Positions 30,722 to 40,013 of a stretch of 64,000 nucleotides of DNA are shown one piece after another. The notes beneath the pieces were generated by a model, which saw nothing but the letters and a program-made list of their open reading frames with translations, did no database searches and was not told the DNA's origin. The position numbers and the translations under genes were made by a program. The first letter of the stretch is position 1, and every line of letters starts with the position of its first letter. The stretch spans positions 1,178,001-1,242,000 of the forward strand of contig NC_018208.1 of the NCBI RefSeq assembly GCF_000219625.1. Reading direction: 5' to 3'. The stretch comes from Zymoseptoria tritici IPO323 (lineage: Eukaryota; Ascomycota; Dothideomycetes; Mycosphaerellales; Mycosphaerellaceae).

Positions 30722-33304
30722 TCACTGCACCAGCCTCGAATCCCAATCATCCGCAAAAAAATCGCTACCCAACCGGATACTCCTCATCGCCTGCCGCCGT
30801 CGATCATTCTCCTCCCTCTGCCGCTTAGCCTCCACAACGGCCTTCTGCTTCGCACTCAGCTGAGCAAGATCAGCATCACCCAAGTCGCCCGCCACAGAAC
30901 TAGCAAGTTGTCGATCGAGAACCGCGAGAGCCTTGATCTTCATAGCTTCAACATCTGACATGACTTGCTTCGCTCCCTCGAGACGAGCTTTCTTTGCCAC
31001 TTTATCAGCCTTGTCCTTCTCCTCTTCCCGCTGCTTGCGTTTCTTCGATATCAGCTCCTGTCGACGAGCTTTTTCGGCGAGATAGCGAACGCTATGGCCA
31101 CGTGGTGCTCCTGTCTGCTCGAGACCGACCGGAGGTGTGGTGAAGAACAGCACCCGACCAGACTCGTCACGCTGGTATTGCTCGCGAACGTCTGGAGGGA
31201 TGGACAAGTTTGCGGCATCCGGAAGAGTGTAGACTTCGATCGGTGGCGGGTCGCGGTAATTTGCTGTCGGTGGGCGAGGAGCATATGCTGCCGGGTGCTG
31301 TGGTGCGGTCTGGCTTTTTGAAGGCGCGTACGAATTCTGCTGAGGGTGCACAGGACGCGGCGGCATTTGGTGGTGTTGTTGTGGTGTCGGAGGATAGCTT
31401 GGCTGAGAATTCGAGAGTGGCCGCGGCGGTATGGGTGTCGGAGCAGCTTGGCCGTACTGCTGCTGCGGTCGCGTAGGGGTGTATGAAGGCATTCCACTGG
31501 CGGACGGAGCTCGCTGAAGAGGCTGCTGTTGGTGCGCCGCAGCTGGTTGGTATGTCTGCGGTGTCGCCATCGGTCGCGGAGGTGGTGTCGGCATTTTCGG
31601 TGGTGGCGGAGGGGTGGGCTCAGGGGGCGGAGAATCTTTTTCAGTGCGGGGTCTTCGGTGGACAGCACCAACTTTTGGCGGGGCGCGGTCCGCTCCCCAC
31701 TGCGGCTGTGGCAGCTCGTCCGTCTCCTTCTGGTCGTCCTTGAGCATGTACTGTAGTGGAGAGGGGAACTTCTTCATCTTGCGAGGATGGTCGAACAGAT
31801 CCATCTCGTAGTCTTTGTCGCGCACTTCGTCCGGAAGACAACTCGCCCACGTTTTGATGGTGTTGAGTTGATGTGCTGTTTCGTTGTAACGAGACTGGCA
31901 GACATAGATCTCGGTGCCTGCAGGCATGTTTCTCGGTCGGCCCTTGAAGTATCGCGTGTAGAACATGATAAAGCACTTTCCTTCAACCTCGTCAATTCTG
32001 TGATCTCGATATCTGCCGGTCTTGACGACTTCATTCGAGAAGAAGTGCTTGTCGAATCGGTGCACAGTCTGCTCTGGTCGATAGTACCAGCACACATTGA
32101 CCATGTTCTGACCATCTTGCACTTTGTAGGTACGATAGATCTGCGCCGGGATGGGCTTCGTCAAGTCGTTGGGGTTTTGAACGTGGACCCAGTCTCCAAC
32201 TTTGTAGAGCTCGCCATTGTGCAATATTCCATTCGGCATCGGAACCTTTCCCTCGTCATCGGCAAACGAGTCATCTGGCTTCGCCTTCTCCTCGTCATAT
32301 AATCGCCCAGCTTCGACTTGCAAAGCAACAGCATCCTTGAAGATTTGCGATTCGTCCTGGTTGTACGCCTTTGCATTGTTGAACATGAGATTGACATCGG
32401 CCATGAACTCCTCCAAGGTCTTGTACTTCTTCCTCTTCACCTTCCTTTTGAGTTGGTCGTATGCCATGGGCTGTTTGATCTCGGTGTAGTAATCAGGCAT
32501 GGCAGCCTTGTCTGGGAGACGATCGAATGATCTTATCATAAGCTGGCTCTTGCTGTTCCTTGGCTTCCGAATGCCTTTCAGAATGACTTGCATGCGAGCC
32601 TCCATGGGAGTGAGCAGCTTCGGTGGTCTACCTCGAGCGCGCTTCCCATGTGCCTCGTCTGCAGTCTCTCGCTTTGCGATCGAAGTGGACGCTCGCGGAC
32701 CTCGTCGCTTCTTCTTCTTTCCATCCTCATCCTCATCACCATCATCGTCGTCATCCTCTTCTCCCTCATCGTCCGACTCTTCCTCGTCTTCCGCCTCGGC
32801 TTCCTGTTCTGCCTCTAGCATCGTCGGTGGCTCGTAGGTGGGGATCTCGCCGAGATCGGGTAAAGTCGCGACATCCTGTGTGATTACACCATCCTTGACC
32901 AACAGCTGCAACTGCTTCTCCAATTGCTCCTTGATAACCAGCGCATCTTGGAATGCACCACTGTCTGGGACATTGTATATTTGCGCATTGTGAGGAATCA
33001 GCGCAAAGTCGCGCACGAACTCGCTCCAGCTTCGGTATGCCTTTTGGTGAATCTTTGCTTTGATCGTTGACATTGCTATTGGCTCCTTGATTGTCTCATA
33101 GTAGTCCGGAAGGATCCGCTTATTGATCTTCTTGTGGAAGAGTTTGGACGGATCGAAGCCATCCTCTGTGCGATAGTCGTAGATGGCATTGAGGACTCTT
33201 GACATGGCAGCCAGATCGGTGGCCGGCAGCTGGGGACCATCGTTGGAGATTTCGGTGGACGGAATGGGTGTGGAGCTAGGACTGCGAGCCCGTTTGGGCG
33301 GCAT
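30722..33304 (-). CDS. RSC1: RSC chromatin-remodelling complex subunit RSC1/RSC2
   Basis: A single-exon gene of 860 residues. The first bromodomain lies around residues 30-140 (PDYYETIKEPIAMSTIKAKI, FALIPHNAQIYN). An acidic stretch follows, then an AT-hook-like RGRPPK. The second bromodomain is near residues 235-345 (MPDYYTEIKQPMAYDQLKRK, LMFNNAKAYNQ). A BAH domain follows at about 360-490 (GDWVHVQNPNDL, VCWYYRPEQTVHRFDKHFFSNEV). A long Pro/Gln-rich linker leads to a basic coiled C-terminal region. This order defines Rsc1/Rsc2 of the fungal RSC complex. Filamentous fungi usually have one such gene, so RSC1 stands for both. It is divergent from OTU1. Confidence 0.92.
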   Translation of the reverse strand: MPPKRARSPSSTPIPSTEISNDGPQLPATDLAAMSRVLNAIYDYRTEDGFDPSKLFHKKINKRILPDYYETIKEPIAMSTIKAKIHQKAYRSWSEFVRDFALIPHNAQIYNVPDSGAFQDALVIKEQLEKQLQLLVKDGVITQDVATLPDLGEIPTYEPPTMLEAEQEAEAEDEEESDDEGEEDDDDDGDEDEDGKKKKRRGPRASTSIAKRETADEAHGKRARGRPPKLLTPMEARMQVILKGIRKPRNSKSQLMIRSFDRLPDKAAMPDYYTEIKQPMAYDQLKRKVKRKKYKTLEEFMADVNLMFNNAKAYNQDESQIFKDAVALQVEAGRLYDEEKAKPDDSFADDEGKVPMPNGILHNGELYKVGDWVHVQNPNDLTKPIPAQIYRTYKVQDGQNMVNVCWYYRPEQTVHRFDKHFFSNEVVKTGRYRDHRIDEVEGKCFIMFYTRYFKGRPRNMPAGTEIYVCQSRYNETAHQLNTIKTWASCLPDEVRDKDYEMDLFDHPRKMKKFPSPLQYMLKDDQKETDELPQPQWGADRAPPKVGAVHRRPRTEKDSPPPEPTPPPPPKMPTPPPRPMATPQTYQPAAAHQQQPLQRAPSASGMPSYTPTRPQQQYGQAAPTPIPPRPLSNSQPSYPPTPQQHHQMPPRPVHPQQNSYAPSKSQTAPQHPAAYAPRPPTANYRDPPPIEVYTLPDAANLSIPPDVREQYQRDESGRVLFFTTPPVGLEQTGAPRGHSVRYLAEKARRQELISKKRKQREEEKDKADKVAKKARLEGAKQVMSDVEAMKIKALAVLDRQLASSVAGDLGDADLAQLSAKQKAVVEAKRQREENDRRRQAMRSIRLGSDFFADDWDSRLVQ

Positions 33305-33879
33305 GGCGGCGTCGGTTGTAGTATGGAGTCTTCGTGGTCTGCAATGTCCAGCTCAGCTCATGCGCCGGGAGACGCGACGTGAGGACGGAAGGTGCACCCT
33401 TGCGGACGGTCCCACATACTTTGGAGGCCTCAGGCATCAATAATGCTGTATGTGCCGTACGCCGTTCAGTCACTCCAGTGCGTATATTCACCTCAGCATA
33501 CAGGACAAAGATTGGGATTTCTTCACGACGGAAAGGCAGATAAGATAGTAAGAGTAGGTTCAAGCGAGATCAGTCTTGTGATCTTCCAGTTCGTAGGTGT
33601 GGCCCTGCTGACTCCTGCTCAGCACTGCAACGACGGGACCAACTACGAGACTCGTCCTCAACTCTGGCAGCTGACAGCGAAGAGTCATTGATCACGAGAC
33701 ATTGGACATCTTTTCACTCCTGCCTGCATTCACGAGCAGAGATCATCGGCTTGTGACTTTCCCCATATCTCAGACCATCCATTAGATCTGCCTTCCGAAC
33801 ATCAATTAGCACTTCCAAAAAGCAAATCTCGCCATCCTTCGCTGCACATTCTTTGGCCTGCACGAACACCGCCATCATC
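33305..33879. promoter_or_regulatory. shared divergent promoter of RSC1/2 and OTU1
   Basis: A 575-bp interval between divergent starts. Small frames in it are not convincing. No TATA box or repeat was seen. Confidence 0.4.
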
Positions 33880-34947
33880 ATGGCGACTTCCATCCGCCTC
33901 CGAGTCCGAGGCCCTCAAGGAGTGGCGACGGTGACCATCAACAATGACGCCTCCTGGAGCGACCTCATTCACGAGATCTCCGAGAAGAGCGGAGTCGCCG
34001 ACTTTGACCTCAAATACGGATATCCACCTCAGCCTCTGAACACCGAGTCCATCAGTCCAGACATGAAGCTATCCGACTTCCCTCAGAAACTCAACGGCGA
34101 ACAACTCATCGTCATGCCGCGAGCTATTCAAGCCAAACTCTCCAGTCCTCTTGAAGGAACAACAAAGAACCAACAAAACGTCGAAACGTTACCCAAAGCG
34201 AGTTCATCATCAGCACCATCCCACAAGTCCGGAGACTTCCCAGACAAACCACTAAACCTCACGAGAAAGAAGCAAAACCTCGACTCTGACCCTCCCGAAG
34301 TACAAGTCCCTCTCCTCGACGGAGTCATGGTTCTGCGCGTGATGCCCGACGACAACTCCTGCATGTTCCGAGCATTGTCCTCCGCTGTCCTCGGCTCCGC
34401 CCTCGACGGCATGACCGAACTTCGCTCTGTCGTCGCGCAGACCATCCAATCTCAACCAGAGCTCTACACCGAAGGCATGCTCGAGAAGAAACCCACAGAC
34501 TACTGCCAGTGGATCCAACGCGAAGACAGCTGGGGAGGTGGCATCGAGCTTTCGATTCTCAGCCAGCACTTCGATATTGAGATTTGCAGTATCAATGTGC
34601 AAGATTGTCGAGTGGACAAGTTTAATGAGGGGAAGGCTACGAGATGTCTGTTGGTGTATTCGGGGATTCACTACGATGTGTGTGCGGTGGCGCCTTATAG
34701 TGGTGCAGATCCGGAGTTCGATCGCAAGGTGTTTGAAGTGGTTCGAGTTGATGGCGAGGAGGAGATGGATGGAGGGGCGTTGGCTGGAGCGCTGGAGCTG
34801 TGCAGAGGATTGCAGAAGCGGCATTACTTCACGGACACGCATGGGTTCAAGTTGAAGTGCAATCAGTGTGGTCAGGGAGGAAATGGGCAGCAGTGGGCTG
34901 TTCAGCATGCGAAGAGTACCGGGCATGGTGATTTTGGGGAAGGGTGA
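33880..34947 (+). CDS. OTU1: OTU1/YOD1 deubiquitinase
   Basis: The first ATG at 33880 gives 355 residues in one exon. The N-terminus is a UBX-like ubiquitin fold (SIRLRVRGPQGVATVTI..., FDLKYGYPPQPL), which binds Cdc48/p97. A Ser-rich linker leads to the OTU domain from about residue 145. MPDDNSCMFRAL carries the catalytic Asp and Cys, WGGGIELSILSQHFDIEI follows, and YSGIHYDV carries the catalytic His. The C-terminus has a C2H2 zinc finger (KCNQCG...QHAKSTGH). This domain order matches yeast Otu1 and human YOD1, which trim ubiquitin chains on Cdc48 substrates, including ER-associated degradation clients. Confidence 0.94.
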   Translation: MATSIRLRVRGPQGVATVTINNDASWSDLIHEISEKSGVADFDLKYGYPPQPLNTESISPDMKLSDFPQKLNGEQLIVMPRAIQAKLSSPLEGTTKNQQNVETLPKASSSSAPSHKSGDFPDKPLNLTRKKQNLDSDPPEVQVPLLDGVMVLRVMPDDNSCMFRALSSAVLGSALDGMTELRSVVAQTIQSQPELYTEGMLEKKPTDYCQWIQREDSWGGGIELSILSQHFDIEICSINVQDCRVDKFNEGKATRCLLVYSGIHYDVCAVAPYSGADPEFDRKVFEVVRVDGEEEMDGGALAGALELCRGLQKRHYFTDTHGFKLKCNQCGQGGNGQQWAVQHAKSTGHGDFGEG

Positions 34948-35100
34948 TTGTGGCGTGGGCTTCATCAAGAACTAATCAGCGACCTCCAGTAGCTCTAGTC
35001 TTGTCATAGCTCGCACATACAGATATCGCTATTCATACCGACCTTCATCGACCATAACTCCTGTCCAACAACATCGCCGAACCGCCCTGGCATCACCTTT

Positions 35101-35983
35101 CTACCCCTTGCGAACCCCAACATACCTCAAAAACTCGCTTCGAAGCTCTGGCTTCTCATCGAAACACCCCATGAAGCAGCTCGTGACAGTAGTAGCGTCA
35201 GTCTGCTCAACCCCCCGCATCTTCATACACAAGTGCGAAGCCTCCATCACGACCGCGACTCCCTTCGCCTTCACGACATCTTGAACGGCATAAGCCACTT
35301 GCGACGTCAGACGCTCTTGGATTTGCAGTCTGTGAGAGTACATTTGCACGATGCGCGGGACTTTGGAGAGGCCGATGACGGTGCTGTTGGGTATGTAGGC
35401 GATGTGGATCTGCGGGACTTTGTCAGCTGTTGGCGACGCAGAAAGAGAGAGCGGCGTGCTTGTGGTAGTATACCTTGCCTAAAAAGGGAAGAAGATGATG
35501 TTCGCAAAGACTGTGGACCTCGATGTCCTTGACAACGACCATACCAGTATATGCCCCATGGAAAAGAGCTTCGCCAACGATGGCGTGAGTGTCGAGCTTG
35601 TAGCCGGAGGTGAGATCGATGAGGGCTTGGGCGTAACGACGTGGTGTTTCGAGGAGGTCTTTTCGATTGGGATCTTCGCCGATGCATTCGAGCATAGTCT
35701 TGATGGCATTGCAAAGCTTTCGGAAGTTCTCGTTGGCAGTCTCGGGCGCTTCAGTCTCGGTAGTGTCTTGGTCGACGCTGGTTTCGGTCTCATGGAACCG
35801 ATCCGCACCGGGCATGGAGTCGAACGATGCCATGTCTGAAGTTGCTACAGAGCGCTTGCGTTGATTGAAGAGCTGAAGCAAAAGCGAGCGGTCCGCAAGG
35901 TACTTATCAGTACTCCTTGTGTCGAAGATCAGAGTCCGTTTGGCAATTGCTTGTGTGACTCCATTCATACTTGATAGATGCAT
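35101..35983 (-). CDS. FOL2: GTP cyclohydrolase I
   Basis: Exon 1 (35983-35474) and exon 2 (35409-35101) join across a 64-bp intron (GTATAC...CGCAG), restoring [14 protein letters not shown]. It has the zinc ligands ([12 protein letters not shown] and HLCMKMRG) and the conserved QERLTSQVA. It converts GTP to 7,8-dihydroneopterin triphosphate, the first step of folate and tetrahydrobiopterin synthesis, as a cytosolic homodecamer. From the first ATG the protein has 272 residues. An ATG at 35833 has a better context (GACATGG) and would give 222. The 50 extra N-terminal residues are not conserved in the family as I know it, so the start is uncertain. Confidence 0.93.
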
Positions 35984-36495
35984 GGATTTGTCAATAAGCC
36001 TTGTTGTATGCTTGAGGTGAGGTCCATGTTTGCTGAAGCAACGAAAAACGGGAGCTCTCCGAATGGTGCGCGCTCGATAGTTTCGTCGACAAACTGTTTA
36101 CGCGAGCGGCAGAGCTTTGCTTCAGTCGGGGTGGCGGGCAATTCTCCAGCAGATCGAGACAAGGACAGTTTACAACCCTGGAGTTATCGGTGAAATGCCA
36201 GATCTGTCTTGTGAAAGGGAGCCATGTGGGAGCAATCGTCCGCGTGCAGATTTGCGGTGCTAGGACGTGAACTTTGGCGCGTGAAAGCTTCTGCTCAAAG
36301 ACTCTTGTAAGATGCTTGGTAAAGCGGAGAAACAGGCAGAAGGCTCGCCTTTCATGCTTCTGCTTGTTGAGCTCAGCGCATCTTAAGCTATTCGCCAACA
36401 AATAAGTCAGCAACGTCCTCATCATTCCTCAGCGCATTTCCAATACAGGAGTACATCCGACAGCTCAGGACCAAGCCAGAACCAGAACCAGCAGG
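35984..36495. other. intergenic between divergent genes, nothing recognised
   Basis: About 510 bp between the GTP cyclohydrolase and the four-domain fusion gene. No TATA box or repeat stands out. Confidence 0.35.
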
Positions 36496-39400
36496 ATGGC
36501 AAGCCTCAACAAGCTGAAGAAAGCTCTTCGAGAGCAGGCAACACAAGCTGCGCCAGCATCACAAAGGATACCACTATCCGACTCTCAGTACGAGGACGGC
36601 TTCAAGACCTTGATCGATGGTCTCGGAAACTGCGCATACCAGGACTTCATCATACCGCAACTGTCGCAGATTCTGGCACCACTCCTCGACTCTGGACGCA
36701 CGATCTCGGTGCTGGAAGTTGGTCCGGGCCCAGAGAGCGTGCTCAGTCATTTTCCCGACCTATTGAGGCACAAGATCAAGCGGTACACTGCGTTCGAGCC
36801 CAACGTATTGTTCGCAGAGAGATTGCAGCAAAGCTTGAGCTTGGCGTCAGACACAACTTCGCCGCTGCCATGCCTGGAAGGTGCACCAAAGATTCATCAC
36901 GTTGCCTTTGCTCTGGATACTTCCGCCGGTGTCCTTGAAGACGGTAATGAGGAGAAGTTCGATGTTGTGTTGTTCTGCCACAGCATGTACGGCATGAAGC
37001 CAAAGCGATCATTCATCGAGAAGGCGTTGAGTTTGCTCAAGGAAAAGCCCGCAAATGGCATGGCGGTCGTGATTCATCGAGAGAGCCTGGACTTCGGAGG
37101 TTTGACCACTCATTGTTCGACTTCCGGTCCAACAATAATCCGCGTGAATGACGGAGACGAAACGTTGAATCGCTTTGCGCCATTCATCGCTGGATACGTC
37201 ATGGAACAAGATGATGTGAAGGAGGCCGTCCAGCGGCGATGGCGACAAGTCTGCCGCGAACTGGCTGAGCGCGAAGACATCCGTGAAAGGAGTCTTCTCT
37301 TCCGCTCGCACGACACGATCACAGCCTTCACCTCAGAGGACAACGCCGGGTCGGACCCAATGACACAACTGCCCTTGGATCGAAGCAGTGTTGTCGTCAA
37401 GAACCGAGAGGCTCGTATTCATCGCCCTGCCGCGGTTCTCAAGCCGAGAAGCATCGAGGAAGTCCAGAAGTGCGTCCACTGGGCTCTCAAGTATGGAAAA
37501 AGTCTGACTGTAGTCGGTGGAGGGCACAGCGACCATTGTCTTGAGCCAGATGTCGTCGGAATTGACATGAGTGCCTTCCATCTGATTGATGTCGCAGACA
37601 CAGAAGTCAACCATACCGATCCAATCGTTGTCGTAGGAGCCGGCTGTAAGTCAGGAGACATCATCGCCGAAACAATGGCGAAAGGCTTGACCGTAGTGCT
37701 CGGATCCCGTCCGAGTGTCGGTGCCGGCTTATGGCTTCAAGGCGGCATCGGGCATCTGGTTCGGCAGTACGGACTGGCGTGTGATGCGATCGTCGGTGCT
37801 GTGGTTGTCAGCGTCGCTACCGGAGAGGTCCTTTGCATTGGATATGTACCGGACCAGCACCAGCCTCCCAACGCGTTGCGACCGAAGAATGAGGAAGATC
37901 TGTTGTGGGGTTTGAGAGGCGCAGGCACAAATTTCGGAATCGTGATCAGCGTCACTCTCAAGGCTCACCCTGCTCCACAGTACTCAGTGCAGAGCTGGAT
38001 AAAGCCCATGAGCTCCAGTGACGAAGCTCGAGTCATGTTGCGACGAATTGATGAGCAAGTGGTGAAGAAGCTTCCACGACACCAGTCTGCAGACGCCTAT
38101 CTGTTCTCGGAGGCAGGCAAGCTCCATCTCGGTGTCAGCCTCTACGAGAGCTTCATCAGCGAGCCTCCTTCGTCAAACTCGCTACTGGAGACAGTCCTAG
38201 GACCAGCTCTTGGCACTCAAGTCGTGGATTGCATCGGGCTGTTCGACACAGAGATGTACATGTCGGGTATGCATGGTGGACACGCAGGTGGCAAGACGTC
38301 TTCCTTCAAGCGATGTGTGTTCCTCAAGGACATCGGCGCCGCTGATATCGCAGAGAAGCTCACGGCCGCCATCGAGAATCGTCCTCCGCCTGCGCCACGC
38401 TGCTATCTTCATCTCCTCCACGGCAGCGGAGCGGTCGCAGATGTGGTCCCATCGGAGACTGCTTTCGGCTGTCGAGACTGGGAGTATGCTTGTGTTGTGA
38501 CTGCAGTCTGGGCTCGTGATCGAGACGGGACTGATTCCGCCCAGATCGCTACTCAGTGGGTGTACGACGTTATCGCAGATCTGCTGCCATTGAGTTCCGG
38601 CGTTTACGGCGCTGATCTTGGTCCAGACCCTCGTGATGCCGCTCTGGCAGTCAAGGCATTTGGACCGAATGGACGCCGTCTGGCACGACTGAAGGAGCGC
38701 TGCGACCCACACAATGTGTTGGCATACACATGTCCGCTTCCGTGTCTGAAGAAGCATCAAAAGCTTGTCGTTCTCGTCACTGGCGACAGCTGTGCCGGCA
38801 AAGACTTTTGCGCAAAAGTCTGGGCCTCCTTTGTGACAACTCAGAATTTCAACGTCCACATTGCGAGCATCAGTGACTCTACCAAAAGAGATTACGCAGA
38901 CTCAAAAGGCGCCGACTTGAAGCGATTGCTGGAAGCAGGAGAATACAAAGAGGACCATCGGCTCGAACTGACGGCTTACTATAAAGCTCAAGTCCAGCAG
39001 CGGCCTCAATTGCCAGTGGAACATTTCTTGGACGTAGTCCAGCAAGCCGGAGATGTGGACGTGTTGTTCATCACTGGTATGAGAGACGAGGCACCCGTGG
39101 CGAGCTTCGCTCATTTGGTCTCGGAAAGTCGATTGATCGAGGTAAATGTCCAAGCTTGCGGAGAGTCACGAAGAGATCGTGGAGGAGTCATTGCAGGAGA
39201 CGACGCCATCCCAGAACAAGGAGGCAAGAGCAAGCCAACCCTTGTCTTCAGGAACGAGGTGGCCGGCCATGAAGCGGCAGTGACATTCGCCAGAGACGCT
39301 GTCCTCCCGCTGCTTCATGAAGACCTGCAACGACTTGCCGGGCTAGTACGTTCAGTGCCAGACTTCCCACGCCCAGGAATCAATTTCCGAGACATCATCG

Positions 39401-39909
39401 GTATTTTCCAGCGGCCAGGCGGTCTCAACCTGTGTGCGAAATTGATGCGGTCCCATTTTGCAGGAGACTGGACGACCGTCGATGCCATCGTCTGCTGCGA
39501 GACAGGCGGCTTCCTCTTTACGCCGCCTCTGGCTGCGCTGGTCAACTTGCCAATGGTCATCATGCGGGAAGCCGGCAAGCTTCCTCCGCCGACTGTGAGT
39601 GTTGTCAAGTCTGCCTCGTACATCTCGTCATCGTCATCGTCAGGAGAGACATCAATGCAGAAGACGATCGAGATGGGCCGTGATGTATTGGCGAAAGGCG
39701 CATCCGTTGTCGTTGTGGATGACGTCCTTGCGACTGGAGAGACACTTTGCGCTGTGTTGGAACTGTTGAAAGTGGCTGGTGTTGATGCCGTCGATATTGC
39801 GGTCATTGTCGTAGCTGAGTTCCCGCTTCATCGAGGTCGGGAGTTCTTGCGCCGGCGAGGTTTCGGTGGAGTCATGATCCAGAGCGTTCTGGTACTGGAC
39901 GGTAAATAG
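36496..39909 (+). CDS. Four-domain fusion: methyltransferase-like, FAD oxidase (PCMH/BBE), phosphomevalonate-kinase-like P-loop, adenine-phosphoribosyltransferase-like
   Basis: One uninterrupted frame of 1137 residues. Residues about 30-285 resemble a class I SAM methyltransferase, with motif I VLEVGPGPE at 72-80. Residues about 300-745 are a PCMH-type FAD oxidase: GGGHSDHC at 341-348 holds the likely flavin-linking His344, GGIGHLVRQYGLACD follows at 416-430, and the BBE end RLKERCDPHNVLAY is at 731-744. Residues about 755-920 resemble animal-type phosphomevalonate kinase: P-loop GDSCAGKD at 763-770, then STKRDYADSKGADLKRLLE and YKEDHRLEL. Residues about 940-1137 resemble APRT: VPDFPRPGINFRDI near 954, GKLP near 1027, and the PRPP loop VVVVDDVLATGET at 1071-1083. 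All key motifs look intact. Substrate and pathway are unknown. It could be a multistep enzyme for a nucleobase-linked metabolite, which is inference. Confidence 0.85.
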   Translation: MASLNKLKKALREQATQAAPASQRIPLSDSQYEDGFKTLIDGLGNCAYQDFIIPQLSQILAPLLDSGRTISVLEVGPGPESVLSHFPDLLRHKIKRYTAFEPNVLFAERLQQSLSLASDTTSPLPCLEGAPKIHHVAFALDTSAGVLEDGNEEKFDVVLFCHSMYGMKPKRSFIEKALSLLKEKPANGMAVVIHRESLDFGGLTTHCSTSGPTIIRVNDGDETLNRFAPFIAGYVMEQDDVKEAVQRRWRQVCRELAEREDIRERSLLFRSHDTITAFTSEDNAGSDPMTQLPLDRSSVVVKNREARIHRPAAVLKPRSIEEVQKCVHWALKYGKSLTVVGGGHSDHCLEPDVVGIDMSAFHLIDVADTEVNHTDPIVVVGAGCKSGDIIAETMAKGLTVVLGSRPSVGAGLWLQGGIGHLVRQYGLACDAIVGAVVVSVATGEVLCIGYVPDQHQPPNALRPKNEEDLLWGLRGAGTNFGIVISVTLKAHPAPQYSVQSWIKPMSSSDEARVMLRRIDEQVVKKLPRHQSADAYLFSEAGKLHLGVSLYESFISEPPSSNSLLETVLGPALGTQVVDCIGLFDTEMYMSGMHGGHAGGKTSSFKRCVFLKDIGAADIAEKLTAAIENRPPPAPRCYLHLLHGSGAVADVVPSETAFGCRDWEYACVVTAVWARDRDGTDSAQIATQWVYDVIADLLPLSSGVYGADLGPDPRDAALAVKAFGPNGRRLARLKERCDPHNVLAYTCPLPCLKKHQKLVVLVTGDSCAGKDFCAKVWASFVTTQNFNVHIASISDSTKRDYADSKGADLKRLLEAGEYKEDHRLELTAYYKAQVQQRPQLPVEHFLDVVQQAGDVDVLFITGMRDEAPVASFAHLVSESRLIEVNVQACGESRRDRGGVIAGDDAIPEQGGKSKPTLVFRNEVAGHEAAVTFARDAVLPLLHEDLQRLAGLVRSVPDFPRPGINFRDIIGIFQRPGGLNLCAKLMRSHFAGDWTTVDAIVCCETGGFLFTPPLAALVNLPMVIMREAGKLPPPTVSVVKSASYISSSSSSGETSMQKTIEMGRDVLAKGASVVVVDDVLATGETLCAVLELLKVAGVDAVDIAVIVVAEFPLHRGREFLRRRGFGGVMIQSVLVLDGK

Positions 39910-40013
39910 TGCTTCTGAGATGTCGCCGAGAGAGAGCTGGTGGCGAACGAGGCACACCAAGCCGTAGCATTCTCGACAGCCTCCCGTCAGCCTGACAATG
40001 TAAGCATGTCTCT

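Noticed and set aside
30212..30958. Plus-strand Arg/Gly-rich frame of 248 residues
   Set aside because: Out-of-frame reading of the CUE3 RGG tail that runs into the RSC1/2 3' end.
32499..32837. Plus-strand Ser-rich frame
   Set aside because: Complement of the acidic Glu/Asp stretch in RSC1/2.
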